A DNA stretch of 64,000 nt, from NCBI GenBank assembly GCA_947034885.2, contig OX344749.2:1800501-1864500 (forward strand). The letters run 5' to 3'. Numbering within the stretch: position 1 is the first letter of the stretch; the number at the start of each line of letters is the position of its first letter. Source of the DNA: Thuidium tamariscinum (taxonomy: Eukaryota; Streptophyta; Bryopsida; Hypnales; Thuidiaceae). Below, piece by piece: positions 1 to 11,303 of the stretch. The position numbers and the translations under genes were made by a program. The notes beneath the pieces are model-generated. The model had not been told where the DNA came from and did no database searches. It was given only the letters and a program-made list of their open reading frames with translations.

Positions 1-345
1 TATCCGAGAACTGCATTTGCGAACTGGGATTACTAGTATTGAACAGCAATCCGTGTTCCTCCTTGTCTCGCAGCGAATATTTGAGAGTAGTTGCGATCAA
101 TGTGGAAAGTACTTCCAGCTTTGAAACTATCAACGACGTACGATGTGCAAGTTCAGCGATGTCAGTTACTTGTAGGACATAATTGGAGCACTTCCCGTCA
201 GCCTCGTTTTGTAGTGCGTCAGTAACTAAGCCTTGTGTGGTGGCTTGTAATTTCGAGGGGTTTCAATTGGCAGAAGCTTTATGGTTGATTTGGTTCCGAA
301 GCAAAGCATCTGTTCCGTTTTGCGTTGATTGCTGTTATCGTCAGC
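1..345 (+). promoter_or_regulatory. 5' flank/UTR of the CCD1 gene
   Basis: No coding exon is recognisable upstream of the CCD1 start, so this should hold part of the 5' UTR and proximal promoter. The CCD1 frame is open from position 325, but the first ATG in that frame is at 346. I see no clear TATA box close to the start. Confidence 0.45.
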
Positions 346-1158
346 ATGGCGGGGCCTGGTTTTTCAAGTGATTGGCAGGGACCCCCGCAGGAGCCCCGCA
401 AACCCACGAACAGCACATCGTGGGCCGCGAAGCTTTGCGACTGCTTGGAGAAGGCCATGTTGTGGTACTTCGACGATTACAACAGTAAGAAAGACAATTT
501 CTGGTTGACGAACAATTATGCCTCAGCTGAGGAGACTGACCCTGCATCCAGTTTTTCTGTCGTCGGTACCATACCCGTAAGCGTCTCAGTCACCACTTCA
601 ATTGGTAGGCATCAATTATTTTATGCATCATGATCGGGGTTTAAGGGTCTTGAGCTTGTTTCGTTTCATGAGGGTGGTAAGGGTGCAAGTTGTTTACGAC
701 TCTATTTTGTCATGAATTTGCCATAATGAGGTTATGATGTATTTGTGAGATTTCTGACTCTTCACAAGGGTAACCATTGTGAAATTTTCATGTGCAATAT
801 CTGGAAATTACTTCGCAGGAATGTTTAAATGGAGAATTAGTTCGGGTTGGCCCCAATCCCAAATTTCAGCCTGTTGCTTCGTATCAATGGTATATATCTC
901 CATTATTCCTACCTTGCACTTCTAGTCATTTTTCATTTAGTGCAAGAAGTAAGGTGTATCTGGTAATAGGATCATATTGTTATGGTTGTGTAAATCTAGA
1001 TCAGAGCAGCACATGTGCAATTAGGTATTTCTGTTGTACAGTACAAGGCTTCATGAGTTCTGATCTTGCCTGTTTGAATCCTTTAGTACTTTTGCTCTAC
1101 TTAGAATGCGCAGACGTTCTAATAGTTTGTTTTTTTCTGGAAATTGTTGGCACTCCAG

Positions 1159-1173
1159 GTTTGATGGAGATGG
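1159..1173 (+). other. CCD1: 15-nt micro-exon 3 of CCD1 (FDGDG core)
   Basis: Exon 2 ends at 889 leaving two bases of a Trp codon. The segment after the acceptor AG at 1157-1158 completes Trp and encodes Phe-Asp-Gly-Asp plus two bases of Gly, then meets a strong donor (GTACGT). Exon 4 at 1475 restores Gly-Met-Ile-His. Without this exon the invariant FDGDG motif would be lost and the frame would still join, so skipping would delete five residues cleanly. Confidence 0.85.
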
Positions 1174-1559
1174 GTACGTTATCTCGTGGCACTACTCTTT
1201 GTTAGTTTTGAATCATGGATTTGAAAGAAGAATAGTAGCATGTCATCATTTCAAATCAGATGCAGTCAAGGGTGTAGATATTAATCAATCATTTAAGTTC
1301 ACCTTGCCCTCAAACTTGTAGAAATTAGAATGAAACCTTGCCGAAGTCCAGAAAAACAGGGTCTCGAAGTTCAGAGCGCTACCATTCTTTTTTATAAAAT
1401 TAAAAGGAATTTTCTAAAATTTGATACTCCCAAGTACTAAAGTACGGTAAATTATGTTTTGGTGTTTGCATCAGAATGATTCATGGCTTAAAGATCAAGG
1501 ACGGAAACGCCACATATGTTTCTCGGTTTGTAAGGACCAGCCGACTGCAGCAAGAGAAG

Positions 1560-1562
1560 TAA
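1560..1562 (+). other. CCD1: premature TAA in CCD1 exon 4 (codon 135)
   Basis: The exon 4 frame reads TSRLQQEK, stop, SAAKFLK, then continues in phase 0 into exon 5 as SGDMKG. In CCD1 relatives this place holds an aromatic residue (an E-F-F/Y-G-A-A-K type block). A single substitution from a Tyr codon (or from CAA) would create it. No alternative donor in this exon both avoids the stop and keeps the frame into exon 5. Confidence 0.85.
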
Positions 1563-2867
1563 AGCGCAGCCAAATTTCTTAAGGTAAATTTTTTTTTCTC
1601 CACGATAAATTATAACGTGAATTTCAACGATCATAGTACTTTCCCTTATTACATATTTTGGAGGACAAAACCGTAGACTTGATGAACTGGTCACAATCTG
1701 TAACTCTGTCGTTTGGTCATTAAAAACTCTCCTTTCTTTAGCTGATTGTTCGCTGCATTAGAGAAAATCTGGACTCTCCAAAGGGCCTCCAGAGGGCGCT
1801 AAGAAGTGGCAAAAGGGACCCTCATTACATTTATTTAGTATGAAGCACAATTTTTCCCCTATAGCTGCAACGGACAAGTGTCATGTGCTCAACAGTGCAG
1901 CCAAACGTCAGAGCTTCGAAATACGAGCTCTTCACCTTCATTGGACGAAAGCTGTAAAAACTGACATATTTTGCGTGGTGCCAGTGAAGATATTCACACA
2001 AGCTGAATCGCAACTCCAGTCAGAAATCGGGCACTTTATATAGAAATCAAGCTTACACATAAATCCTTATATAGACTGGCTTGTCAAAGTTAGACGGCCC
2101 TTTGGAGAGTTGATATTTTCTCTAATGCTTCTTGCGTGTTGCAGTCAGGTGATATGAAGGGAAAGAAAGGCATTCTTTACGTGCAACTCTCAAACCTCCG
2201 CCACAAGTTGGGAGTTCTTGATGACTCAAATGGTCAAGGAACAGGTATTAAAATGCATCCTAACGCTTTGAATAATTCTCCAGCTCATTTGTGACTGATA
2301 AATTGTTAATTATGCACATTTGTTCATTCTTTACAATCATCATGTCGATTAATTTCCCACTAAAGATGGTCTATTGCAGGGAACACGGCTCTTGTATACC
2401 ATAACAAGAAGCTCCTTGCATTGCACGAGGGTGACAAACCTTGTAAGTTTCTTGAATCAGGTTCTGCTTTTTGTAATTATAAAAGACCTTTAATTTCTGA
2501 TGCTCCCTGGAAGAGAAAAACTTTCTTCACGGCACCTGTTCTCCTGTTCTGCTCGCTCTGAGTTTTTCGTAGAGCTACCATAATTATAATGTAATATTCG
2601 TGTATGATGCAGATGCAATAAGAGTATTAGAAGATGGTGACCTCGAGACCCTTGGCCGAGTTGACTACGGTGCTCGATTGGATCACCCTGTCACCGCTCA
2701 TCCCAAAGTGGATCCAATCACCGGTTGGTCAGCTTTTAGCTCGCTCAGATTCCTTGTTAGAAATGCCCCAGCCTGTTCTGTTTGCGATTATAACCAGCCT
2801 TAGTTTTGCTTTTCCCCTGTCATTGAAGATGATTGAATACCTTGCTACAGTTGATGATTCTATGGCG

Positions 2868-3113
2868 AATTTAGCTTAAATGGCAGTCATTCCACAACTT
2901 CCAGTTGAGACTGTGCAGTTTGAAATCTATACCTTTTCCGGATGGTTTAGACTATGCGGTCTGAACCATCTAGAATTGGTATCGATTTCAGACTGCGTAG
3001 TCTAAGCCAGTTCTGGTCTGAAATCTATACCAGTTCTAGATGGTTCAGACATGGTTAAGACCATGCAGTCTGAAAATGGGGTATGGAATATTGCCATTTT
3101 AACAAAATTTTCC
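2868..3113. mobile_element. MITE-like TIR element, GTTAAAATGG family, in CCD1 intron 7
   Basis: The right end reads GGAATATTGCCATTTTAAC, and its reverse complement is found in diverged form at the left end (TTAAATGGCAGTCATTCC). The interior holds several imperfect palindromes built on AGACTGCRYAGTCT, shared with copies at 3325, 18016 and 29468. No coding capacity. Confidence 0.6.
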
Positions 3114-3324
3114 AATTCTCTTGTGTAGGTGAGATGTTCACTTTCGGATACGAGTTTGAGAAAAGCCAAATCTATTACCGTGTGGTATCCAGAGATGGAG
3201 TTATGAAGGACCCAGTTCTGATTACCCTGCCTCGAAGTGTCATGATGCATGACTTTGCCATTACGGAAAATTATGCAATATTTATGGACCTGCCCCTCCT
3301 GATAGATGGCGAAGTATGTCTGCT

Positions 3325-3448
3325 TTTAACGAATTAAATCTTCCACATGTCTGAAGTCTACACCTATCCTAGATGTCACTCGTACAGTTTAGACTGCACA
3401 GTCTAAAATGGGACATGGAATATTGATATTTTAATGAAATTCACCACT
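3325..3448. mobile_element. shorter, diverged copy of the GTTAAAATGG element in CCD1 intron 8
   Basis: The interval begins TTTTAACGAATTAAATCTTC and ends near GGAATATTGATATTTTAATG, an inverted pair like the other copies. It contains the internal palindrome TTTAGACTGCACAGTCTAAA. It lies wholly within intron 8. Confidence 0.5.
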
Positions 3449-3666
3449 GACACAGATGGGTTTTTTTCCCTCTTTTTCTTCTTTTTCGGTCAAGCCCCAT
3501 TTTCACTCTTTTGGAGGTTTCCAATCGCAGAAAATGGTCAAGGGGGGCTTCATTTTACATTTCGATGAAAAGAAAGAAGCTCGACTGGGAGTCCTTCCTC
3601 GGTACGCCACCAATGAAAGTCAGATTCGTTGGTTCACTATTCCATCGTGTTGGATATTCCACAATG

Positions 3667-3924
3667 GCAAGTGTATTTAAATCACAACTTCTTAAGCCAA
3701 TTTATTTGATATAATACTTCGCATTCTCGGGGAGGTACCCCCACAAATTCTTTCTCAATCTCCATCATGGAGTCATTGTTATGAATTCATAATTTGCATG
3801 GTTTCTAGCACAGACTACATTCCATGATTGGGTTTGAAATTTGTTTCTGAAGGTGAAATGACGATCGAGCCTATGCTTTACAATTTATTAACTGACTGTC
3901 TCTTTCACTATAATTGTGAATCAG
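3667..3924 (+). other. CCD1: non-canonical GC-AG intron in CCD1
   Basis: After the FHN codons the exon must stop at 3666 (one base of an Ala codon) to join exon 10 and give the conserved NANAWEE. The intron then begins GCAAGT, the classic GC donor, and ends in CAG. The nearest GT donor a few bases downstream would shift the frame. Confidence 0.8.
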
Positions 3925-5195
3925 CAAACGCCTGGGAAGAAGGCGATGAGATTGTCTTAGTTTCTTGTCGCTTTGATCGAATCGAGTTCGAGACGGCACT
4001 AGCTGAAGCAACAACTCCCGGGTATGCAACTCCCATATTATAAGGCCTTGATTATAATCACTTTTAATGCATTTTAATCTATTCTCAAAATATATAATTT
4101 GTTTTAATGTAGGAAATTCTTGTAGCCCTTTTAATAAGGAATCCAAAAATGTAATTATATATGTAAAATGAATATTTTTGAGGGAAATAATAGCATTAAA
4201 AACCTAATTATATGAGTTTTTTTAATACATGTATCATAGGCCGAGCTACCCAACTTTTGGGGCTTTTTAATAAAAATTTAATTTTAATTGGAGAGAACTT
4301 TTTGTATGAATTTTTAAAAACTATGCATAGGTGTTTTAATTCTTCATATATATTGTGAATTTTTTTCTAGAATGTATGTAATGCAATATTTTCTTCATAT
4401 AATTTTCTTTTAATTTGGCCTTCACCTAACTTTTTGGTCTTTTTAATTTCATATAATTTTAACAAAAGCCATCCTCTAAGCCATTTTAATGCCGATGACC
4501 CTTGTATATAATACAAGAGTTGCGTACCTGGGCAACAACTCCGGACTACTCCAGACCTTATCCGTGAGTTCATCTCAACCTTGAGAGCTTTTCGTCACTT
4601 GGGCTGGCAGGATTTTCCTCACAAACCTAATCCCTCTTCTCGATTCTGTTGCAGGTTTGAGTTCAGGATGAACATGAAGACAGGTGAGGTGAGACAAAAG
4701 CAGCTCTCTGTTCTCCCGACAGAATTTCCGAGGGTGAACGAAGAGCATATTGGAAGGTACTTGAGCCCGCTCGAGCTGGATTAGTATTCCTTTTTAGAAT
4801 GAATCCTACGATTTAATTTAATTTTTCTATTAAAGCGTAATGCATGAACTCTTTCATGTGATTCAGTTTTATTAGTGCAAACTCACTTCAGTTGTAAGTC
4901 TAGTCCTGACCGCACTTTGCAAGTGACTTAGACTGCAATCCTGCTTTTGTTTCAACGTACAGTTGAGCGATCAATCCTATTCTTTCATTGCAGGAAAACT
5001 CGGTACATGTATGGAGGAATGTTGGACTCCGCGGGGAAGTTTGTGGGAGTTGGAAAGTTCGATCTTACCACAGAACCAGAAACGAACCCAAAGTCTTTGG
5101 AAGAAGGCGGTGATTGTGAAGGCTCGTTTCTATTCGGACCGGAGAAGTTCGGAGGAGAAGCCATTTTTGTTCCTCGGAATCCTGGAATGAAGGGA

Positions 5196-5198
5196 TGA
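5196..5198 (+). other. CCD1: premature TGA in CCD1 exon 12 (codon 475)
   Basis: Exon 12 reads AIFVPRNPGMKG, stop, SEDDGYLIGFVHDEN, and then joins exon 13 in phase. The sequence after the stop is the conserved C-terminal block that carries on to the fourth histidine ligand in exon 13. TGA could come from CGA by one C-to-T change. Truncation here would remove H523 and so inactivate the enzyme. Confidence 0.85.
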
Positions 5199-5783
5199 TC
5201 TGAAGATGATGGCTATTTGATTGGGTTTGTACACGATGAGAATTGTAGGTAAGTATGTGACAAAATCCATTTTCTAACAGTTCTAATGCGGCTACGTGTA
5301 CTTATGGGTTTTCTTTATCTGATGTAGAGACTTAAGGAATGTGTCATGATTAATTGCACAAAAAATTCAGATGACAAATAATTCTTAACACTATTGAAAG
5401 TTCCCCTATTGAAGAAGTATCCTGAAATTCTGGATGTCCAATTTCTGAGGTTCAATTTCAATTTCAAGATCCAAGCTAGAAACAGGTGGAAGAAATTAAA
5501 GCCTTTGACAACAAATATTTGGAGGAATGTGTTGACCAGTCTATTTGATGATCTATTTCGGTGTTGCATTGACAGGAAATCTGAGGTTGTGATAATCGAT
5601 GCAAAGACCATGGCACCGGAACCAGTGGCAGTTGTGACCCTGCCAAAGAGAGTTCCTTATGGATTTCATGCCCTCTTTGTGACGGAGGTTCTTCCCTCGT
5701 CCTCTCGTTTTGCGGTGTATTAAATTTCCAATAAATGGGCTACTGGAATACGTATACAATAGTGAACCTCCCTAAATCCTTTC

Positions 5784-6061
5784 TAAGGTAGGTACACCCA
5801 AAATGGCACCTGACCTTAAAGCGCCATCTATAATGTGCATACATTTCCAAAATCAGTCATGTACCCAGAACTGTAGATGGCGCTTTCAAAAACAGACTTT
5901 AACCGCTAATAACTTTTGCATACGGTATTCAAATCCTTTGTTCTTTGGTGGGTTGGAACATGCTTTCACTCGCCAATAAGACTGTATAAAAATCTGAACA
6001 ACATGATAACATCACTTAGGCACAGTAAGAATAAGTGGCGCTTTTAGGTGTATCCACCTTA
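5784..6061. mobile_element. MITE, TA-flanked AGGTRGGTACACCC family, copy 1
   Basis: About 278 bp. The left end TAAGGTAGGTACACCCAAAA is mirrored by TTTTAGGTGTATCCACCTTA at the right, and TA borders both sides, like a Tc1/mariner-type target duplication. The interior carries GGCACAGTA and AACTTTTGCATA blocks shared with copies at 8545 and 18864. No ORF; non-autonomous. Confidence 0.8.
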
Positions 6062-8544
6062 ATTCAATCAAAAGTGCTATCATAGAAGATCATTCAGTCC
6101 CTCCCTAATTCAATAACCTTTCTTTTCTAATGTGTCAAACCGGTCCCAATCTTATTGCTTAATCCTTGAAGGATCAACGTGCTTAATTTAGGAACATAGC
6201 AATTTCGGGCAAATATGTGACAAGAGATTTTCATGTTTTGGGCCCACAATTCAATAGAAGGTCAGGATAAGGAATATCTTTTGTGTGTGCTAAAACTCAA
6301 GACATTTGAAAATATGAGTAAAAAGATATGACCTAATAAAGTCAATTGTAAAGGAAACGCAAGTTTGAAATAGGGGTGTCAAAAGGAGGTATAATTGAAA
6401 ATAGTAGGGAAAAAAAAAAACTCCTTTGACTTCAATTTTTGTGCTCCACGGAGTTTTGCCTTGATTTTTCCCAAACTTTGGCTCTGAATCCCCATTGCAC
6501 ATACTTTACAATTAACTCTAATATGGGGTTTTTTGGTTTTTTTGTACACAAGTAGTTTGGATAGATTGAGAAAAATGACTTTTTTGAGAACAAAATTTGA
6601 AAATGGTATTTTAGATTAAAATATATGTGAAAAGCTCTAAATCATTCCAAATTTGATCAATGAGTCAAAAGTTATTAGGAGTTTTTGTTTGCAAGCAATT
6701 ATAAATTTTCTACTCTAAAATAAACTCTCTAGTTCTTTATTTGTTCAATTTTCAATCATTTTTGAAAAAAATTAAAATCATAGGATCATTAGGTTGTTTA
6801 TTACAACAATGAAACCATTGGGATCAGCAATTTTCAATTTCATAATTAATTCCTTAACAATTTTGTATTTTGAATCATTATCTACCTCTTTTTATATACT
6901 CTTCCTATATGTTATACAATTCTAAATTATTTGAAAGTTTTCAATCATGTAGTCAACTTGCCTTGAAGAATGAATCCAAAGAATCACCACCATTTTGGAC
7001 ATTTTTCATGGAAATGTGAGCTTGTAAGGTGCACCAACCTAATTTTTTGTAAGGCAAAAGAAAGGATTTTTGTAAATTCAAATGCTAATATTTTGTAATC
7101 CACACAATAAAAATTTGTGAAATTTCTTCTATGTGTTTCCAAATTAGCATACTATAAAATCTTATGATTTTATAGGTGTATGAGTGGATTTTTTTCCAAA
7201 ATTTGGTTCTTTTACTAGAAATGGCAATTTTTGGGTGTTTTTGGTGAAAAGATAGTTAAGGAACGTAAGGGATTAAGAGAGGGTCCATTGTAGTATCAAG
7301 GGTGATGTATGCTTTGTTTTCAAGGAATAGAAGCCCAATGGCAAGCCCCTATAATGGTTACCTCATTATTGATCAAATTATTTATAATAGCAATACACCA
7401 ATGATAAAATTTTGTGCTAACAACACTAATGGATATAACAGTGTTAAAAGCTTTTTACTCTTCATGAATATTTTTACTAACTATGTTCACATAGATTTCC
7501 TTCTTTGACTAATATTGAACTAGTAGCTATGCTCTAACTTACTAAAAATATTCATCAAGTGTAAAAACTTATAGCATTTTCATATCAAATAGTGTGGTAA
7601 TACAAAATTTCATTAGTATTCTAGTTTTGTTTTTTCTACTCCCCCAAAACCATGAAGGCAATAATCAATTGAATGAGAAGTAAATAAGAAAAACAAATGG
7701 CAAAATTTGTTATTTCAATGTACTTTGCTCCTTGCTCTAACTCTAACTTGAAATTGATGTTTTTTGAGCTTAAGCCCAACTAATGAAATGAATTTCATCT
7801 ACTTTAGTTTCTACACCAATTGGAATTTTCAAAAAATTCATAATATTGAATGTTTTATTGCAATTTGAACTTTGAATGTATTTTCAATGTTCATTGTATT
7901 CTAGTTATAGGACACGGGATTTAAAATTGCACCATGATGTTTGTCATTGTAATGTACACACATGATGAAATTTTCAGATTTTTTGAAATAATTTTCTGGT
8001 TGATGTGATTTTTCTTCACTTTTTCTTCAAATTTGTTGAATAAAATCAATTTTTTTCAAAAAAATCTATATTTTTTTGTGAAGTGTAGAAGACATATCTA
8101 GTTAATGGCAAGTGCAATTTCATATCTGAGAAATAAATATAAAATTTTTCATACACATCTAGTTCTAAAATGGCAACAAACTAAGTGATGGGCAATCATG
8201 AGGCTTGATAGCCGCAGTGGTTATAGGTCCATCCTTTACTTAGGGTTAAGGTGCTTACTAACTTACTGTATTTCTAAGTTACAGACTTACAGTGTGATAG
8301 GGATGAAAATTGGGCATTATAGATGAAAATGTTGGATGTTGTAGATGTAAAAGGTTGGTAGAGTTTTCATAAAATACAATTTATTATTAGCAATAAAAAT
8401 CTATTCTTAATCTGTGCCTTAAAATCAACGTTTTGTCAATAGGGCTCGACTGTGTCAGGTTTTGGGCATTCACTAAGAGTATTATTTTGATGTGTTTGTG
8501 ATTTCAGGAACAACTGAGAAATCAGAGAACTGAGAAATCAGAGT
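6062..8544. repeat. AT-rich spacer with copies of dispersed repeats R1 (about 6590-7180) and R2 (about 7690-8190)
   Basis: No gene is supported. Around 6590-7180 the DNA matches 36130-36715 in the same orientation (shared blocks near AAATGCTAATAT and CCTATATGTT) and part of 30990-32452 in reverse. Around 7690-8190 it matches 12330-12790 and 33590-34100 (shared block around CACCATGATGTTT and TTTTCAGATTTTTTGAAA). They look like long-decayed non-autonomous DNA elements. Short ORFs here show no family resemblance. Confidence 0.6.
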
Positions 8545-8819
8545 TAAGGTGGGTACACCCAAAAAAGCACTTGACCTAAAAGCACCATCTATAGTTGATG
8601 TACATTCCTGAATTTTGTTATGTACCTATTTGGCTGGAGCGCTTTTACAAACAAACTTCAAACCTTAATAACTTTTGCATATTGTATCTAAATGCTGCAT
8701 ATTTTGGTGCATTGGAACACGCTTTCACTTGCCAAAAAGATTATATGAAATTTTGAACATCCAATAATAGTAACTAGGCACAGTACCAAGAAGTAGCACT
8801 TTTATGTATACCCACCTTA
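8545..8819. mobile_element. MITE, AGGTRGGTACACCC family, copy 2
   Basis: About 275 bp with TA at both borders, left end TAAGGTGGGTACACCCAAAA and right end TATACCCACCTTA. It is more diverged internally than copies 1 and 3 but keeps the GGCACAGTA block near the right end. Confidence 0.75.
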
Positions 8820-9496
8820 TAGCTAAGACATGATAACGCATGGGCACGGATTTGAGGTAACTTACTATACGTACTATGGAGTAATGTGGACTTTCTAAGC
8901 TCTTTGATATATTTGTGAGCTCCTTTTTACTCTATATCAAGTATCTTGAATTCTTGATAATAAAAATGTTCATAGAAAAAGGTAGGTTGCTCTAAAAGTA
9001 ACCACTAATAGAGGGTACACTATTCTTTCTTCAATGTCAATGTACCAACAATGTACATTTTAAGAAGTGATCATTTTTAGTGATAACCACATTTCAATTT
9101 CAAAAATTTGTGACTAATTCTACAAAGGGTTCAAAAAATATGAAAGGACTTGAATTAGATGTCAATTCCATTTTTCTTCCTACCAAAATCTATTGAACTT
9201 TGTTTCAAAGGTTGGACTGAATTCTCCCTCTCGCTTAGCCCCTTAGAAAAATGTTGAAATTTTATATTTCACATACATAATAAAGTTTGCAAATTTTGAA
9301 TTCATATTTGCAATCAAAGGTCCCTAATTAGGTAAGTGGGGTCTACAAAGTAAATTAACCAAATACAAAATAGTGTTTTTTTTGTATGTTTTTTTCTTTT
9401 TACTTGCACCTTTACAATGATTTAAAGGGGCTGTATAAGGGGGCTAGTTCACCTTGACCATTGTTTGCAAGGACTTTAGCTTCCCTCCAAATGCAA

Positions 9497-10235
9497 TATC
9501 TGGGTCATTGCAAAAAAGACCGACCGATTTATGTAGCGTTTTCCACAGAACTGCTGAAATTTTCGGGAGTACTGTATAATTAGAAAAACAATTTTTTAAA
9601 AATGTAAAAAATAAGTTTTAGGTATATACCTCTAAGAAGAAGGTACCCTAGGAAGTAAAAGTATAGGAAAATTCTCTAAGTAGGAGAACTAGAAAAGTGC
9701 AAATTTTCATGAAAATAGGTACTTTGACATTTTAATTTGTAAAAACTAGGAAAAAGAATTTTTAAAAAAACTAAAAATTGTCAATTGGGGAGAACTTTAT
9801 GATGAAGAGATTTCACTAAAAGAATGATCTCAAAACCATCTTAATTGTTCAAAAGTATGCGCGCAAGGGAGGCCTGTTCGAGCATATGTAGAGGAAAGAG
9901 AATAATGATTTTTAAGATTTCCTTTGGTAGAAACATGCCTACCTAGTATGGAAAGAGGCCACAGAAATTTCAGCTTTAGATCATTAATTTTGGATGCTCC
10001 CCAGTACTAAAAACCCCTAAACCGCAAAGTGTGACAAATTAGATTAAATTGAAATTTAATTATAAAATGATTTTTAAAAATTTCTGAAAAATAATGAATT
10101 TGATTTTTGTCATGTCAGAAATATTTAGTCAAAATTTCAAGTTCATATGGTTCATACTTCAAAAGTTATAATCAATAACAACTCCATCATTCAAAGTGTG
10201 ATGCAAAATAGTACTGGTCTTTCTTGCAATCACCC
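9497..10235. mobile_element. about 0.74-kb TIR element, GATTGCAAGAAAGACC family, copy 1
   Basis: The left end TGGGTCATTGCAAAAAAGAC matches the reverse complement of the right end (GGTCTTTCTTGCAATCACCC). A second element of nearly the same length with related ends is at 11304-12032. The interior is AT-rich without coding capacity. Boundaries are approximate because the target duplication is not obvious. Confidence 0.6.
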
Positions 10236-11303
10236 ATCTAAAGCTTTCAAAAAAGGTTGCTTTTAAAAAAAAAACTTTAGTAAAATTAAGATGCCTCATC
10301 CAAAAAAGTTACCTCATGACTCACACATGTCCATGGTAGAAGTGCTCTTTGAACTAGACCCCAAGAAACAATATTAGAGTGTATTCAAGGACCAAGGAGT
10401 AAGGAGTAATTAGATTTGAACAATGACTATAAGGATTTTTACTAAAAATAGATATATTAGAATAATAAATGGTATTAGATTTTTTTTAGGGTTCTAGGAG
10501 ATTGTTTTGTGTGTGTTCTCCAAAATTGTTCTCTACATAGTTAGCCAACTATTGCTAGTAGTTGATTTTTTGAATTTAAAAAAAATTAAAAAATTAAAAA
10601 AATATACATGAAATAAAAATTTATTGAAAAAAATATTATTGAAAAAATATTTAATGATTATTATTATTTAAATTAATTAATATTATGTGACATGGAACCT
10701 TTTTAGCCATGTTAGATTGCTAACATAGCATAATTCTCAACATTCTAAAAGCATTCCTACAATCTAAGGACTTGTAGTGTTGTAGAGGCCTCAAAAAACA
10801 TCTATTGTATAGTTATTGGTGCAATTGGAACTTATGAACCTCCATATGTACAAATAGAAGTATTTGTAGAAAAATTTGATGACTATGATTGCTTGTAGCA
10901 TAATTTTCTTGCAATAACACAAACTCATTGTAAAGGCAATATAATTTCACTATTTACTATAGGTAGTTGGAGAATTTGGAAAATCTCTTTGATTTGGGTA
11001 CCACATTAGGCTTTAGCATTTGAGGAACATCGGGACCATTAGAAGATAAACCAAGGTTGTTTTTTATAAAGTGCCAAAGTTGCAATATTAAATGTTATAG
11101 TGGTGCTCCAAAATTCAACATTCATGAATCCGCATATTGCATAGAAAACATTCAAACATTACATTATTTAGCACATATCACATATCCATAATTCTAATTT
11201 CATCAACATTTTGACAATTTCATCCCAAGTTTTTTTGCTTGTGTTCCAAGGTCTTCGTGCAAGGACCACAAATTTGGCACAAATTGCCCTAAAAAATCCT
11301 ATT
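10236..11303. other. AT-rich spacer, nothing identified
   Basis: Very AT-rich, including a run of short A/T blocks near 10570-10680. No coding exon, RNA gene or clear element boundary is recognised. Confidence 0.5.

Larger units (their letters stand above)
346..5723 (+). pseudogene. CCD1: carotenoid cleavage dioxygenase 1, 13 exons, two in-frame stop codons
   Basis: CCD1 enzymes are cytosolic non-haem iron dioxygenases that cut carotenoids and apocarotenoids at 9,10 (9',10') double bonds. Exons by conservation and splice sites: 346-576, 819-889, 1159-1173, 1475-1583, 2145-2244, 2380-2442, 2613-2723, 3129-3313, 3531-3666, 3925-4021, 4655-4756, 4994-5248, 5576-5723. They sum to 1,623 nt, or 540 codons, normal for the family. 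All phases match, and the four iron-ligand histidines are present: H226 (TAHPK), H274 (MMHDF), H339 (FHNANAW), H523 (YGFHALF). Family blocks include [16 protein letters not shown] and FDGDGMIHG. No plastid transit peptide is apparent, as expected for CCD1. Two stops interrupt the frame: TAA at codon 135 (1560-1562) and TGA at codon 475 (5196-5198), with family-like sequence continuing after each. Either this is a young pseudogene or the stops are sequencing errors. Family call very secure; pseudogene status less so. Confidence 0.9.

Noticed and set aside
1475-1583. Alternative donor in CCD1 exon 4 that would avoid the TAA
   Set aside because: Using the GT at 1559 shifts the reading frame and drops the conserved AAKFLK block that joins exon 5 perfectly.
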